Source: Selenomonadaceae bacterium (lineage in GTDB: Bacteria; Bacillota; Negativicutes; Selenomonadales; Selenomonadaceae). From it: 64,000 nucleotides of DNA. Location of the stretch: assembly GCA_017535925.1 (NCBI GenBank), contig JAFXTD010000027.1, forward strand, positions 62,001 through 126,000, in the 5' to 3' direction. Positions 1 through 8,542 of this stretch are shown here, in pieces (the stretch's first letter is position 1; each line of letters begins with the position of its first letter). Under the pieces are notes generated by a model. It saw nothing but the letters and a program-made list of their open reading frames with translations, was not told the DNA's origin and did no database searches. Position numbers and translations under genes: made by a program.

Positions 1-235
1 CGGATACATTGTTGATTGCGTCGTCATCGGTTTGTGTGGTTTTTGATGCTCGTTGCATTTCTCTTTGAGCAGCTATCCTGTTTTGATTCAATATCGACAT
101 TGAACCGAGTGCGTCGCCGGTAATTCCGGTCATTGCCGTTCGTTGACCGATTCCTCTTTGAAAAGCGGCTTTGCTTTGACCGAACATCGGCTGCGAACCG
201 AACGAGCCGACATTGTTGTTAATCATCGTCGCCAT
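1..235 (-). CDS. Hypothetical protein, N-terminal part only (runs off the left edge)
   Basis: The reading frame starts at an ATG with GGAGGA seven bases upstream and stays open to the window edge, giving about 78 residues. The visible part is rich in Asn, Gln, Gly, Ser and Met and has no signal peptide or membrane segment. It begins MATMINNNVGSFG and later contains a predicted helical, charged stretch (QREMQRASK). I do not recognise the family. The low-complexity, polar N-terminus would suit a flagellar or secreted structural protein, but that is only a guess. The gene lies downstream of floA on the same strand, beyond a probable terminator, so it is probably its own unit. Confidence 0.6.
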   Translation of the reverse strand, partial: MATMINNNVGSFGSQPMFGQSKAAFQRGIGQRTAMTGITGDALGSMSILNQNRIAAQREMQRASKTTQTDDDAINNVS

Positions 236-316
236 AATAATTCCTCCTTGGTAAAAAAAATCCGTTAAGCTCTTATCGGCATTGTAGCAAAAAATTTTTG
301 TCATGCAAAGAGTTTG

Positions 317-357
317 CAAAAAAATATCCCGCAAGTTTTTTATGTGCTTGCGAGATT
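317..357 (-). terminator. Rho-independent terminator after floA
   Basis: Inverted arms TCTCGCAAG and CTTGCGGGA enclose an 11-base loop on the minus strand and are followed by a T-rich run. It sits directly after the floA stop codon. Confidence 0.6.
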
Positions 358-366
358 TTTAAAAGA

Positions 367-1359
367 TTATTTCTGCGCGGGAATATGTTTTCTGCTTTTG
401 CCGACTTCACTGACGGCCTTGCGCATTTCCGTATCCGATTGAACGTTCATCATGTTGTAGTAATCCATGACGCCGAGATTGCCTTTTTTGAAAGCCTCTG
501 CCATTGCGTGAGGAACTTCGGCTTGAGCCTCGACGACCTTTGCTTCCATCTCTTGGGTGTAAGCTTTCATTTCCTGTTCTTTCGCGACCGCCATAGCCCG
601 ACGTTCTTCCGCCTTTGCTTGAGCGATTCGTTTGTCAGCCTCTGCTTGGTCTGTTTGAAGTTGCGCGCCGATATTTCTTCCGACATCAACGTCCGCAATG
701 TCGATTGATAAAATTTCAAACGCCGTGCCCGCGTCGAGTCCCTTGCCCAAAACGGTTTTGGAAATATCATCGGGGCTTTCCAAAACATCGGTGTGCATTT
801 CGGAGCTGCCGACCGTCGTGACGATACCTTCACCGACACGAGCAATAATCGTTGGCTCGCCCGCGCCGCCGACCAATCTGTCGATATTCGCACGAACCGT
901 GACACGCGCTTTGATTTTTAATTCGATACCGTTTTTGGCAACGGCAGAGACAACCGGCGTTTCAATGACTTTCGGATTGACGCTCATTTGAACCGCTTCC
1001 AAAACGTCACGACCTGCCAAGTCAATCGCTGCAGACCTTTCAAACGGCAGGACAATCTGCGCACGTTGCGAGGCGATTAAAGCGTCAACAACTTTATCGA
1101 CGTTGCCGCCCGCGAGGTAGTGAGCCTCCAACTGATTGACGTTGACATCCAAGCCTGCCTTGTTTGCTTTGATTAACGGCATGACGATTTTCGCGGGAGG
1201 AACGCGCCGCATCCTCATTCCTATCAGCGTGAATATCCCGACGTGAACATCCGCCGCCAACGCCGAAATCCATAAGCCTATCGGAACGAAATGCAGGAAC
1301 ACCGCCGCGATTATTAATCCGATTAACACGAAGAAGCCTGTACCGATTAGAAAATCCAT
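367..1359 (-). CDS. floA: Flotillin-like protein FloA (SPFH domain)
   Basis: The 330-residue product matches the compact bacterial flotillin FloA in length and layout. A hydrophobic membrane-associated segment lies at about residues 5-30, an SPFH (band 7) core at about 35-200, and an Ala/Glu-rich coiled-coil region at about 225-290 ([19 protein letters not shown]). FloA proteins assemble functional membrane microdomains on the cytoplasmic face and affect membrane fluidity and protein secretion. The gene follows an NfeD-like gene on the same strand, the usual floA partner, separated by a heptamer repeat array. Family assignment is secure; the role in this organism is inferred. Confidence 0.93.
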   Translation of the reverse strand: MDFLIGTGFFVLIGLIIAAVFLHFVPIGLWISALAADVHVGIFTLIGMRMRRVPPAKIVMPLIKANKAGLDVNVNQLEAHYLAGGNVDKVVDALIASQRAQIVLPFERSAAIDLAGRDVLEAVQMSVNPKVIETPVVSAVAKNGIELKIKARVTVRANIDRLVGGAGEPTIIARVGEGIVTTVGSSEMHTDVLESPDDISKTVLGKGLDAGTAFEILSIDIADVDVGRNIGAQLQTDQAEADKRIAQAKAEERRAMAVAKEQEMKAYTQEMEAKVVEAQAEVPHAMAEAFKKGNLGVMDYYNMMNVQSDTEMRKAVSEVGKSRKHIPAQK

Positions 1360-1375
1360 GAGTTAAGACCTCCTT

Positions 1376-1438
1376 TTTAAGCTTTGAGCTTTAAGCTTTA
1401 AGGATTTTTTTCCCTAACAGCTGACAGCTAACAGCTAA
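1376..1438. repeat. Heptanucleotide tandem repeat array between nfeD and floA
   Basis: Two short arrays lie side by side, one with unit GCTTTRA and one with unit CTRACAG, each repeating with a strict period of seven bases. They fill most of the spacer between the two genes. Confidence 0.8.
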
Positions 1439-1815
1439 ACTTGACGAACCATTATGCGGGAGCCGTCCACGTTGATAACTTTGACTTTGTCGCCCTGCTT
1501 GACGAAACCGCCTTCCGCCACAACGTCAAGAGGTTCGCCGTCAACAGTGATTGACCCGGCAGGGCGCAAGTCGGTCACGCAAACACCAATCGCGCCGAGA
1601 AATTTGCTCTTGTCAATGACGCTTGTATAGCCGTTGCGATTTTGCTGGCGTTCTTCAAGGACAAGTTCGTCAAGCATTCCCTCATTCTTCTTTGAGCCGC
1701 GAGAGCCGAGATACAACACAATGAAAATCCCACACAACGCGATGGCTATCATTGCGCAATACGTCAGCATTACAACCGCCGAACTTGCTCCCGAAAAAAT
1801 TTGAACGTCCGACAT
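1435..1815 (-). CDS. Small NfeD-like membrane protein
   Basis: From the ATG chosen here the product has 126 residues. One transmembrane helix lies at about residues 12-37, followed by a charged linker and a C-terminal OB-fold domain of the NfeD type (GAIGVCVTDLRPAGSITVDG, then KVKVINVDGSRIMV). The start was set at 1815 because a GGAGG lies eight bases upstream; a GTG at 1824 overlaps that ribosome binding site. The short NfeD form without the N-terminal serine-protease domain normally accompanies floA and is thought to act with it in membrane microdomains. The two genes are consecutive here. Confidence 0.85.
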   Translation of the reverse strand: MSDVQIFSGASSAVVMLTYCAMIAIALCGIFIVLYLGSRGSKKNEGMLDELVLEERQQNRNGYTSVIDKSKFLGAIGVCVTDLRPAGSITVDGEPLDVVAEGGFVKQGDKVKVINVDGSRIMVRQV

Positions 1816-1842
1816 CTCCCTCACCTCCGCAAAAAATTTAAA

Positions 1843-3540
1843 TCAGTTCGGAATAATTATTTCTGCGCCGCCGTTTGAATCACTTTCAGAATTGTAAGGC
1901 AACTGCTCACGATTTTGTGCAAAACGTTTTCTGAACTCCTCGATTTCCTTTTTGAACATCGGAATAAATTTTTCAATCCGCTTTGCCGCCTCCGCCGTCA
2001 ATTCCGGCAACCGCAACAAAAGTTCACGATACCACTCCAGCCGCTCCATGTAGTGTTGGCTCATAAGTCGTTCGCGCTTGACGTATGCATAAGCATTATC
2101 CGCAACCATGCGCCGAAGATTTTTATTTTTGACAAGCAGGTTAAGCTTCGTGACAAATTCACGGTCGTCGCGATAGATAAAGCCTGTGCGACCTTCCTCG
2201 ATTGTTTTTGAATAGACGACGGGCGAAGCCAAAACTACGCAACCGCTGCCTGCACACTCAATGAATTTCAAATCTGACTTCGAACGATTGAACTCGTTAT
2301 CGCGCAGAGGCAAGATTGCAATGTCCGACGAACGAATCGCCGCCTCGTAAACGTCGTAGGGAACGAATTGCCCCTCGTATTTTTTCATGTCGCCGATAAA
2401 AGTTTTGTTTTCCGCTTCCAGCGCGTCGAATAAATTTTTTCTCGCCAAAATCTTGAACGCAATCTTGTCGCCGTATTGATTGGCGAACCTGTTCAAAATC
2501 GGAAGCAGCTCGATAAAATCACCGTCGCGATTGAGTGCGCCGAAAAAAATCGTGACGGGTTTCTTTTGCTTAAATTCGTCGTCAAAATCTCTCGGCGGCG
2601 GCAATCGTCTCAACTGATTCGCAAAAACCGTGACGTGCGGATTGTATTGGCTCAAATAGTCTGCAAGATACGGCGTCGAGGTTTGAATCGCATGAACCGC
2701 CCGAAAATTTATCCAAGCCGTCTTTTTATAATCGTCTTCCCACAAAACCGGGTGGTCGTCCATTTCGGAAATGAAAAGTATTCCCTTGCGCCGCAGCATT
2801 CTGAAAAAATCCAAGCCGACAGCAAATGACGGGAAACACATTCGCTGATTGATAAAAATTCTGTCCTCGAATTGCTCGCGCTCAAAAATTTTATACTTCT
2901 TGCCCACCGGTGACGACACGATAAAGACGTTCGGCTCCGCCATGAAAAATGCATTGGGCATGTGAACGCGGGCAGGCGCGCAAACCGTCGATTCGCCAAT
3001 CAGCGTTTGAACCATTGTTTTTTTCGGCGGCGTGCTCTTGTAGGCGGTGAAGATGTAAGTGAATACCGAAAGCTCCGTGTTGGAAACTTCGGCGATTTTC
3101 CGTTTGACGGAGGTCGGTCGCCCGGCGTTCAGCGAACGAAGAATCGATAAGCCCGCCTCCTCAATCGCGTCGCTTAATTCCTCGTGATTCAGCGTGACTT
3201 TGAATTTCAGCGGCTTGTCTTCGAGAATCGCAGTGATATTGTCGGCGTGCCCGATATTGTCCAGCGTAAAAATCAGCGTGCCGCCAAGCTTGAGGCGTAT
3301 GGCGATTTTTTTTATCAGCAAGACAAGTTTTTCATTGTCGAGCCTCCCGATAAGCGGACTCTGAACCAAAATTGCGTCGAACAAACCTTTAACGTCCGTC
3401 AAGCTTTTGGCGACGGTGTAATTGCAATCGGGCTGAACTTCCAAGAAATTTTTTTCTGTCGTCTCGAAATCGGCGGGCGCGTCTCCTATAAGCTCAAGCA
3501 CCGTCTTTGACCGCGCCGGAATAAAAGTTTCGAAAGTCAT
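1843..3540 (-). CDS. Glycosyltransferase with N-terminal methyltransferase-like domain
   Basis: The 565-residue product appears to have two parts. Residues 1 to about 175 look like a Rossmann methyltransferase fold (KTVLELIGDAP, then LKLGGTLIFTLDN), but the usual glycine-rich SAM loop is degraded, so activity is doubtful. Residues from about 200 onward form a GT-B glycosyltransferase. Its nucleotide-sugar-binding half includes SDIAILPLRDNEFNRSKSDL and KFIECAGSGCVVLASPVVYS. The C-terminus is a charged helical tail. It starts ten bases after the upstream glycosyltransferase gene, so the two are surely co-transcribed. The acceptor is unknown; glycosylation of a surface or secreted protein is possible given the neighbouring type I secretion operon. 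Confidence 0.75.
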   Translation of the reverse strand: MTFETFIPARSKTVLELIGDAPADFETTEKNFLEVQPDCNYTVAKSLTDVKGLFDAILVQSPLIGRLDNEKLVLLIKKIAIRLKLGGTLIFTLDNIGHADNITAILEDKPLKFKVTLNHEELSDAIEEAGLSILRSLNAGRPTSVKRKIAEVSNTELSVFTYIFTAYKSTPPKKTMVQTLIGESTVCAPARVHMPNAFFMAEPNVFIVSSPVGKKYKIFEREQFEDRIFINQRMCFPSFAVGLDFFRMLRRKGILFISEMDDHPVLWEDDYKKTAWINFRAVHAIQTSTPYLADYLSQYNPHVTVFANQLRRLPPPRDFDDEFKQKKPVTIFFGALNRDGDFIELLPILNRFANQYGDKIAFKILARKNLFDALEAENKTFIGDMKKYEGQFVPYDVYEAAIRSSDIAILPLRDNEFNRSKSDLKFIECAGSGCVVLASPVVYSKTIEEGRTGFIYRDDREFVTKLNLLVKNKNLRRMVADNAYAYVKRERLMSQHYMERLEWYRELLLRLPELTAEAAKRIEKFIPMFKKEIEEFRKRFAQNREQLPYNSESDSNGGAEIIIPN

Positions 3541-3550
3541 CGCCTTGTCC

Positions 3551-4786
3551 TCAACGAACCAAACTGTACATCAAATCTTCCTGCGCCTTCATGCACTTCA
3601 TCAATTCAAAGCGTTCGAGAATCGTTTCGCGAGCCGCCGCACCCAATTTCCTTGCGCGTTCGGGGTCGTCGAGTTGCTCCTCAATCTTGCGGGCAATGTG
3701 ATAGGGCGAACGGAATTCGGCAAGCAAACCGTTGACGCCGTCTTCCATGACCTCTTGCACGGGCGGAGTCTTCGAGCCGACCATCGGGCAAGCAAAACTC
3801 ATCGCCTCAAGGAAAGACCAACTCAACACAAACGGACGAGTTAAATAGACGTGACAACTTGACGCCCGCAAAATTTTTTGATAGTCGCCGCGATTTCTCA
3901 AGCCGACGAAGTGCACGCGGTCAGTGGGATAGCCGCCCTTCTTTTCTTCTTCCTTGAGGTAAGTCGTGCCTTGAAGTTGCGCGCCGTAACAAATTCTGTC
4001 CTTGCCGACAACGACAACGTGAGTATTCGGGCGGCGAGCCAACACGTGACGAATCGCGTCCATGAAATACGGGAAGCCGCGATAAATTTCAAAGCCGCGA
4101 GCAACGTAAGTGATAATCTCCGTGCCTTCGGGCAAGTTGAGTTTAATATCGTCAAGCACAAGACCGGGACGCTTGCCGCTCGGGTCGGGCGAACAAAATC
4201 TTGTGTCAATGCCCTCGTGAATTACATGAATCTTCGGCTTGTATTCTTCGGGGAATTGCGAGTACTGCCACTTGGTCGGAGCAATGCCCGCGTCACACAA
4301 TTCCAAATTCATCAAGTGGTGCGCGTTGCGTGTGCGAATGGAAATGCGATTGCCCATCTGCGGAATTTCATCCGGCCACCAATAACAATCGCTGTCTTCA
4401 ACCAGATAATACCATTCAAAGTAGCCGAGTATCGGGACTTTCGGATACATGTCTTTGCAATAAAGAGTTGAGCCCCAGCCCGTGTGACCGATTATCACAT
4501 CGGGGCGAACGTTCTTTTCTTTTGCGAGCCACTCCATAGCCCGAAGTACTGCTTGACCTTCGACGACTGCCTCTGCCGCAGGGCGCAACGGTCCGCAAGT
4601 TTTAATCCACTTGTCCGCCTCTTCGGTGGGCTTCGGATAAAGTGCAAGCGTCACGCCTTTGAGCTGCGCATTAATCGAATTTTCTTTTGACAAGAAAAAA
4701 ACTTCGTTTTCGGGGTTGCTTGCCAAGTACGGCGCAAGGTTGAGATATTGCGCGGGGAACGACGGGTGCAGAATAAAAATATTCAC
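3551..4786 (-). CDS. GT4-family glycosyltransferase
   Basis: The 411-residue product is a GT-B fold glycosyltransferase. The N-terminal half starts with MNIFILHPSFPAQYLNLAPYL and includes the segment ILGYFEWYYLVEDSDCYWWPD. The C-terminal half has the GT4 signatures VVVVGKDRICYGAQ and SFLEAMSFACPMVGSKTPP, followed by VQEVMEDGVNGLL. The family transfers sugars from nucleotide-activated donors with retention of configuration. It sits immediately upstream of the 1843-3540 glycosyltransferase and downstream of the type I secretion operon, separated from the latter by a heptamer repeat array. Donor and acceptor cannot be read from the sequence. Confidence 0.85.
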   Translation of the reverse strand: MNIFILHPSFPAQYLNLAPYLASNPENEVFFLSKENSINAQLKGVTLALYPKPTEEADKWIKTCGPLRPAAEAVVEGQAVLRAMEWLAKEKNVRPDVIIGHTGWGSTLYCKDMYPKVPILGYFEWYYLVEDSDCYWWPDEIPQMGNRISIRTRNAHHLMNLELCDAGIAPTKWQYSQFPEEYKPKIHVIHEGIDTRFCSPDPSGKRPGLVLDDIKLNLPEGTEIITYVARGFEIYRGFPYFMDAIRHVLARRPNTHVVVVGKDRICYGAQLQGTTYLKEEEKKGGYPTDRVHFVGLRNRGDYQKILRASSCHVYLTRPFVLSWSFLEAMSFACPMVGSKTPPVQEVMEDGVNGLLAEFRSPYHIARKIEEQLDDPERARKLGAAARETILERFELMKCMKAQEDLMYSLVR

Positions 4787-4813
4787 AATAAAAAATCTCC
4801 CTTCGGTCGATTT

Positions 4814-4871
4814 TTAGCTGTTAGCTGTTAGTGATTAGAAAAATCCTAACCACTAACCACTAATCACTAAA
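4814..4871. repeat. Inverted pair of heptanucleotide repeat arrays
   Basis: Units TAGCTGT and TAGTGAT run in one direction, and units CTAACCA and CTAATCA run in the other, on either side of AAAAATC. The arms TTAGTGATTAG and CTAATCACTAA are exactly complementary, so the array can form a hairpin. It lies between the type I secretion operon and the glycosyltransferase genes. Confidence 0.85.
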
Positions 4872-7175
4872 TTATCCCATTTGTGCTTGATGAAGTTTGG
4901 CGTAGACGCCGTTTCGTTTCATAAGTTCCTCGTGCGTGCCTGCCTCGATTATGCGCCCTTTGTCGATAACGATAATCGCGTCACAACCTCTGACGGTCGA
5001 CAGGCGGTGCGCAATCATAAGCATCGTGCGCCCGCGAGAAATCGGTTCGATATTGCTCATGATAATATTTTCGGATTCGTAGTCGAGGGCGGAAGTAGCC
5101 TCGTCGAAAATCAAAATGCGCGGGTTGGAAATCAAAGCACGGGCAATCGCAATGCGTTGACGCTGACCGCCGCTCAAAAGGGAGCCGCGTTCGCCGACGA
5201 AAGTATCATAGCCGTGAGGGAATTGGCTTACGAATTCATCTGCGCCCGCCAAACGCGCCGCTTGCACAACTTCTTCGTGAGTTGCGTTCGGACAAGCAAT
5301 GCGGATATTTTCTTCAACAGTGCCGCTGAAAAGTTTGCTGTCCTGCAAGACGACACCTATTTGACGACGCAACCAAGCCGGCTCGACTTGCGCAATGTCC
5401 ACGCCGTCAATCAAAATGCGTCCCGTTTCGGGAACGTAGAGTCGCTGAATTAATTTCGTTAGCGTCGACTTGCCTGAACCCGAACGACCGACGATACCGA
5501 CTTTCATGCCGGCGGGAATTTTTATGTTGACGTTGTCCAAAACTTTTCCGGCTTCTGGCGAATAACTGAACGCCAACTTCTCCAATGCAATTTCTCCGCG
5601 CAAGCTCGGCAGTGTCGTGCGAGAGGGATTGAACGTCGGCTCTATGTCTTCGTCCATGATGTCCGCGAGCCTTTCCATTGAAACACGAACTTGTTGGAAG
5701 TGTTGCCACTGATTTATAAGGCGCATAATCGGCGCGATTAACTGCCCGGCAATCATTTGGAACGCAATCAATTCGCCGACGGTTATTTCGCCTTCCATAA
5801 CGTAGTAAGCACCAATCCACAGAATGACGAGGTTAAATATGCTGAAGAAGAAAGTACCGATTGAATTGGCGACGTTTGCCAAATTAACGACGGAGAGATT
5901 GGCATTGACCAAGCGGGCAAGCATTTCTTCATAGCGGTGGATAAAATTGTTTTCGACGCTTGAGGATTTGACCGTGTGAATGCCGGTTATCGTTTCGATA
6001 AGGAAGGAGCGGTTTTCGGCACCGATTAAAAATTTGTCGTTAATCAAGCGTTTGAAAATCGGCGCGACGATTAAATTCAACAGCACGAACGCAGGAATCA
6101 TAATCAATACAACGACGCTTAGGATTCGGCTGTAATAGAGGAACATGACGGCGAAATAAACAACCGCGAAGACGATATCCAAAACGATTGTAATGCTGTT
6201 ACCCGTCATGAACGAACGCAACGTCTCCAATTCGCCGATACGTGAGACAACGTCACCGACTTGCCACTTTTGAAAGTAGCTTAGGGGCAAAGCGGTTATG
6301 TTCTTGAAAAGCCGCGAACTCAAAGCCACGTCCATTTTGTTTGTGATGTTCATAAAGAGGTAGGAACGCAACGCCAGCATCCATTGTTGGAAGAGCGTGC
6401 AGACGACCATGCCCAAAACCAAGATGTCGAGCGCGTCCGCTGCCCTGTGCACCAAAACTTTATCGATAATATTTTGCACAAAGAAAGGTGACGCCAAGCC
6501 CAAAATCTGCAGGACAAGCGACATGAACAAAACGCTTTCGAGGAAAGGCACGTACTTTGAGACGACGGGAATGAACCACTTGAAACCGAATTTGCTTTTT
6601 TTCCTGTCGAGTTCAAAGCGGCGCGTGAAGAGAATCGCGTCGCCCGTCCAGTCCATCAAAAGTTTATAGCGGTCGACTTTAACGGGCTGTTGAGAGAAGG
6701 CGGGATCCATCACGTAAATATTTCCCTCGCGTATCGTCGTAATGACAACGCTTCTGCCCGAATGCAACTTAATCAAAACGGGATAGACGAGCTTGTCCAA
6801 GTCCGCCTCTTTCAAGCCTTCGTACTTGCGCGCCTTCAATTTCAATTCGCGGGCAGCTCTTACCAAAGTCGTAAAGTCGACGGCACCCGTTTCCAAAACG
6901 TAAGCGCGTTCGAGCTGGCGATAATCGGCGGGGATGTTGTAGTATTTGGCAATGGCGATAAGGCAGGCAAGACCGGTATCAATGCCGTTGACGACGCCTC
7001 CGTCTTCGGATTGTTGTTGAACATTTGTATCGAGTTTGCCGGGCTTTGCTTGTTCGGCAGGAACTTTTTTGATTGGAACTTTGCCGAGAGCCTGTCCGCC
7101 CGATTTTTGCGGAGCCTGTCCTTTGGAAGGCACCATGCTTTTATCGTCGGGAGTTCGATTTTTGTTTTCCGCCAT
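4872..7175 (-). CDS. Type I secretion ABC transporter with degenerate C39-like domain
   Basis: This 767-residue protein has the HlyB/LapB-type layout. A Pro/Lys-rich N-terminal extension (1-55) precedes a C39-like domain (about 60-185), an ABC membrane domain (about 205-495) and an ATPase domain (about 525-765). The ATPase has Walker A GRSGSGKS at 563-570, LSGGQ at 667-671 and DEATSALD at 691-698. In the C39-like domain the catalytic Cys position (normally in D-C-G) is Thr67 in IDTGLAC, and the His position is Arg141. It should therefore bind or recognise substrate without cleaving it, as HlyB does. It forms an operon with the HlyD-like gene (3 bases apart) and a second ABC gene. The substrate is unknown. 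Confidence 0.9.
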   Translation of the reverse strand: MAENKNRTPDDKSMVPSKGQAPQKSGGQALGKVPIKKVPAEQAKPGKLDTNVQQQSEDGGVVNGIDTGLACLIAIAKYYNIPADYRQLERAYVLETGAVDFTTLVRAARELKLKARKYEGLKEADLDKLVYPVLIKLHSGRSVVITTIREGNIYVMDPAFSQQPVKVDRYKLLMDWTGDAILFTRRFELDRKKSKFGFKWFIPVVSKYVPFLESVLFMSLVLQILGLASPFFVQNIIDKVLVHRAADALDILVLGMVVCTLFQQWMLALRSYLFMNITNKMDVALSSRLFKNITALPLSYFQKWQVGDVVSRIGELETLRSFMTGNSITIVLDIVFAVVYFAVMFLYYSRILSVVVLIMIPAFVLLNLIVAPIFKRLINDKFLIGAENRSFLIETITGIHTVKSSSVENNFIHRYEEMLARLVNANLSVVNLANVANSIGTFFFSIFNLVILWIGAYYVMEGEITVGELIAFQMIAGQLIAPIMRLINQWQHFQQVRVSMERLADIMDEDIEPTFNPSRTTLPSLRGEIALEKLAFSYSPEAGKVLDNVNIKIPAGMKVGIVGRSGSGKSTLTKLIQRLYVPETGRILIDGVDIAQVEPAWLRRQIGVVLQDSKLFSGTVEENIRIACPNATHEEVVQAARLAGADEFVSQFPHGYDTFVGERGSLLSGGQRQRIAIARALISNPRILIFDEATSALDYESENIIMSNIEPISRGRTMLMIAHRLSTVRGCDAIIVIDKGRIIEAGTHEELMKRNGVYAKLHQAQMG

Positions 7176-7178
7176 GAA

Positions 7179-8537
7179 TCAACGCTCCCTCAAGGCTTCT
7201 GACGTATAGCGGCGGAACGGATCGAGGAAGAAGTCGATAATGCGCTTTTCCTTGATTTTAATTTCCGCGCTGACGTTCATGCCGACTTCGAGTTTGGCAG
7301 GCTGTCCGTAAACGTTAATATCGTTGCTTGTCGGGTCGAGGAGGAGCTTGTATCTCATATGCTTTTGTTGGTCGTTGGGTTCGTTGACGGCGTCCGCGCT
7401 GATTTCCATGACTTCCGCCCTGTACATGCCGAATTTTTGGAAGTTAAAAGTTTCAACCTTAACCTCTGCTTCTTGCCCGACTTTGATAAAACCGATGTCC
7501 TTGTTGTCGGCGTAAACTTCAAACTCAAGCTTAACGTCTTCGGGGACAATCTGCATAAGCGGCTGGGCGTCGGTGACGATACCGCCGAGCGTGTGAATAT
7601 TCAAGTTGTAAACTCTGCCGGAAATCGGAGCGTAAATCGTTGCCATGCGCGAATCCTCGTCAGCTTTCTTTATCGATTCGGTAACGGTGTAATATTCTTT
7701 CTTCGCCTCGACGAGGGCGGTCATAATGTCTTTGTGATAAGAGGCGTCGACGTTTGCAAGGTTCTGTTGAGCTTCGGCGATTTCTGCGCGAATGCTGTTG
7801 AGTGAATCCAATTCTGCCTTTGCGTTTTTGGCGTATTCAATCGTTCTGCTCTGTTGTTCGAGGAGCTGGAATTCGGATATGGCATTTTGCTCGCTCAATT
7901 CGATAAGACGAGCTTCCTTTTCCTGTTCGATAGCCAAAACTTCCGCGTACTTTTCGTAGGAGGCTTGAGTTGCCTGAAGCCGTGCCATTTTCTGGTCGAT
8001 AACGTCCAAACGGCTTTGACGTTGAGTGCGATAATCGGAGGTGCGGCTTTGGTAAAGAGCCATTTCCGCCGCCAAATCGTGCGCCTCAAGGTCGGGGTCT
8101 TCTTCGGGCGTGAAAGGTTGTTGCGTGAGCTCGGCAGTCAAGCGTTGAATGTCAAGCTTGTAATATGCGGCGCGTTTCTTCAAGCTGTCGTAATCTGCCG
8201 AAGTCGTCGTCGGGTCGAGGACAACAAGCACGTCGCCTTCTTGAACAAGTTGACCTTCCTCGACGTTGATTTCTTTGACAATGCCTTTGTTTTTGACTTG
8301 GACGGTTTTAATTTGTCCGGAAGGAATGACTTTGCCCGATGCAACTGCGACCTCGTTTATGTGACCCAAAATTGACCAAGCCAGCGCGACGACCACCAAA
8401 AGTAAAATCGACCACATGACAAGGCGTCCTGTCGGCGAAGGCGGCGTTTCCGTTACTTCCAGTATTGCCGGCAAGAATTCTGTTTCTTTTTCACGTTCTT
8501 CGCCGTGAAGAAGCCAATTAAAAAATTTTCTTATCAT
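7179..8537 (-). CDS. HlyD-family type I secretion periplasmic adaptor
   Basis: The 452-residue product has a short cytoplasmic N-terminus, one transmembrane helix at about residues 40-62, and a lipoyl-like half (ASGKVIPSGQIKTVQVKNKG). A long coiled-coil hairpin (about 110-300) is followed by the second lipoyl and beta-barrel half (APISGRVYNLNIHTLGGIVT, LMQIVPEDVKLEFEVYADNK). Adaptors of this family bridge the inner-membrane ABC exporter and a TolC-like outer-membrane channel, so the gene implies a diderm cell. No TolC gene is visible in the window. It lies between the two ABC genes with gaps of 3 and 5 bases. Confidence 0.93.
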   Translation of the reverse strand: MIRKFFNWLLHGEEREKETEFLPAILEVTETPPSPTGRLVMWSILLLVVVALAWSILGHINEVAVASGKVIPSGQIKTVQVKNKGIVKEINVEEGQLVQEGDVLVVLDPTTTSADYDSLKKRAAYYKLDIQRLTAELTQQPFTPEEDPDLEAHDLAAEMALYQSRTSDYRTQRQSRLDVIDQKMARLQATQASYEKYAEVLAIEQEKEARLIELSEQNAISEFQLLEQQSRTIEYAKNAKAELDSLNSIRAEIAEAQQNLANVDASYHKDIMTALVEAKKEYYTVTESIKKADEDSRMATIYAPISGRVYNLNIHTLGGIVTDAQPLMQIVPEDVKLEFEVYADNKDIGFIKVGQEAEVKVETFNFQKFGMYRAEVMEISADAVNEPNDQQKHMRYKLLLDPTSNDINVYGQPAKLEVGMNVSAEIKIKEKRIIDFFLDPFRRYTSEALRER

Positions 8538-8542
8538 ACTTT

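Noticed and set aside
3878-4471. Open frame of 197 codons on the plus strand
   Set aside because: Antisense to a clear GT4 glycosyltransferase gene.
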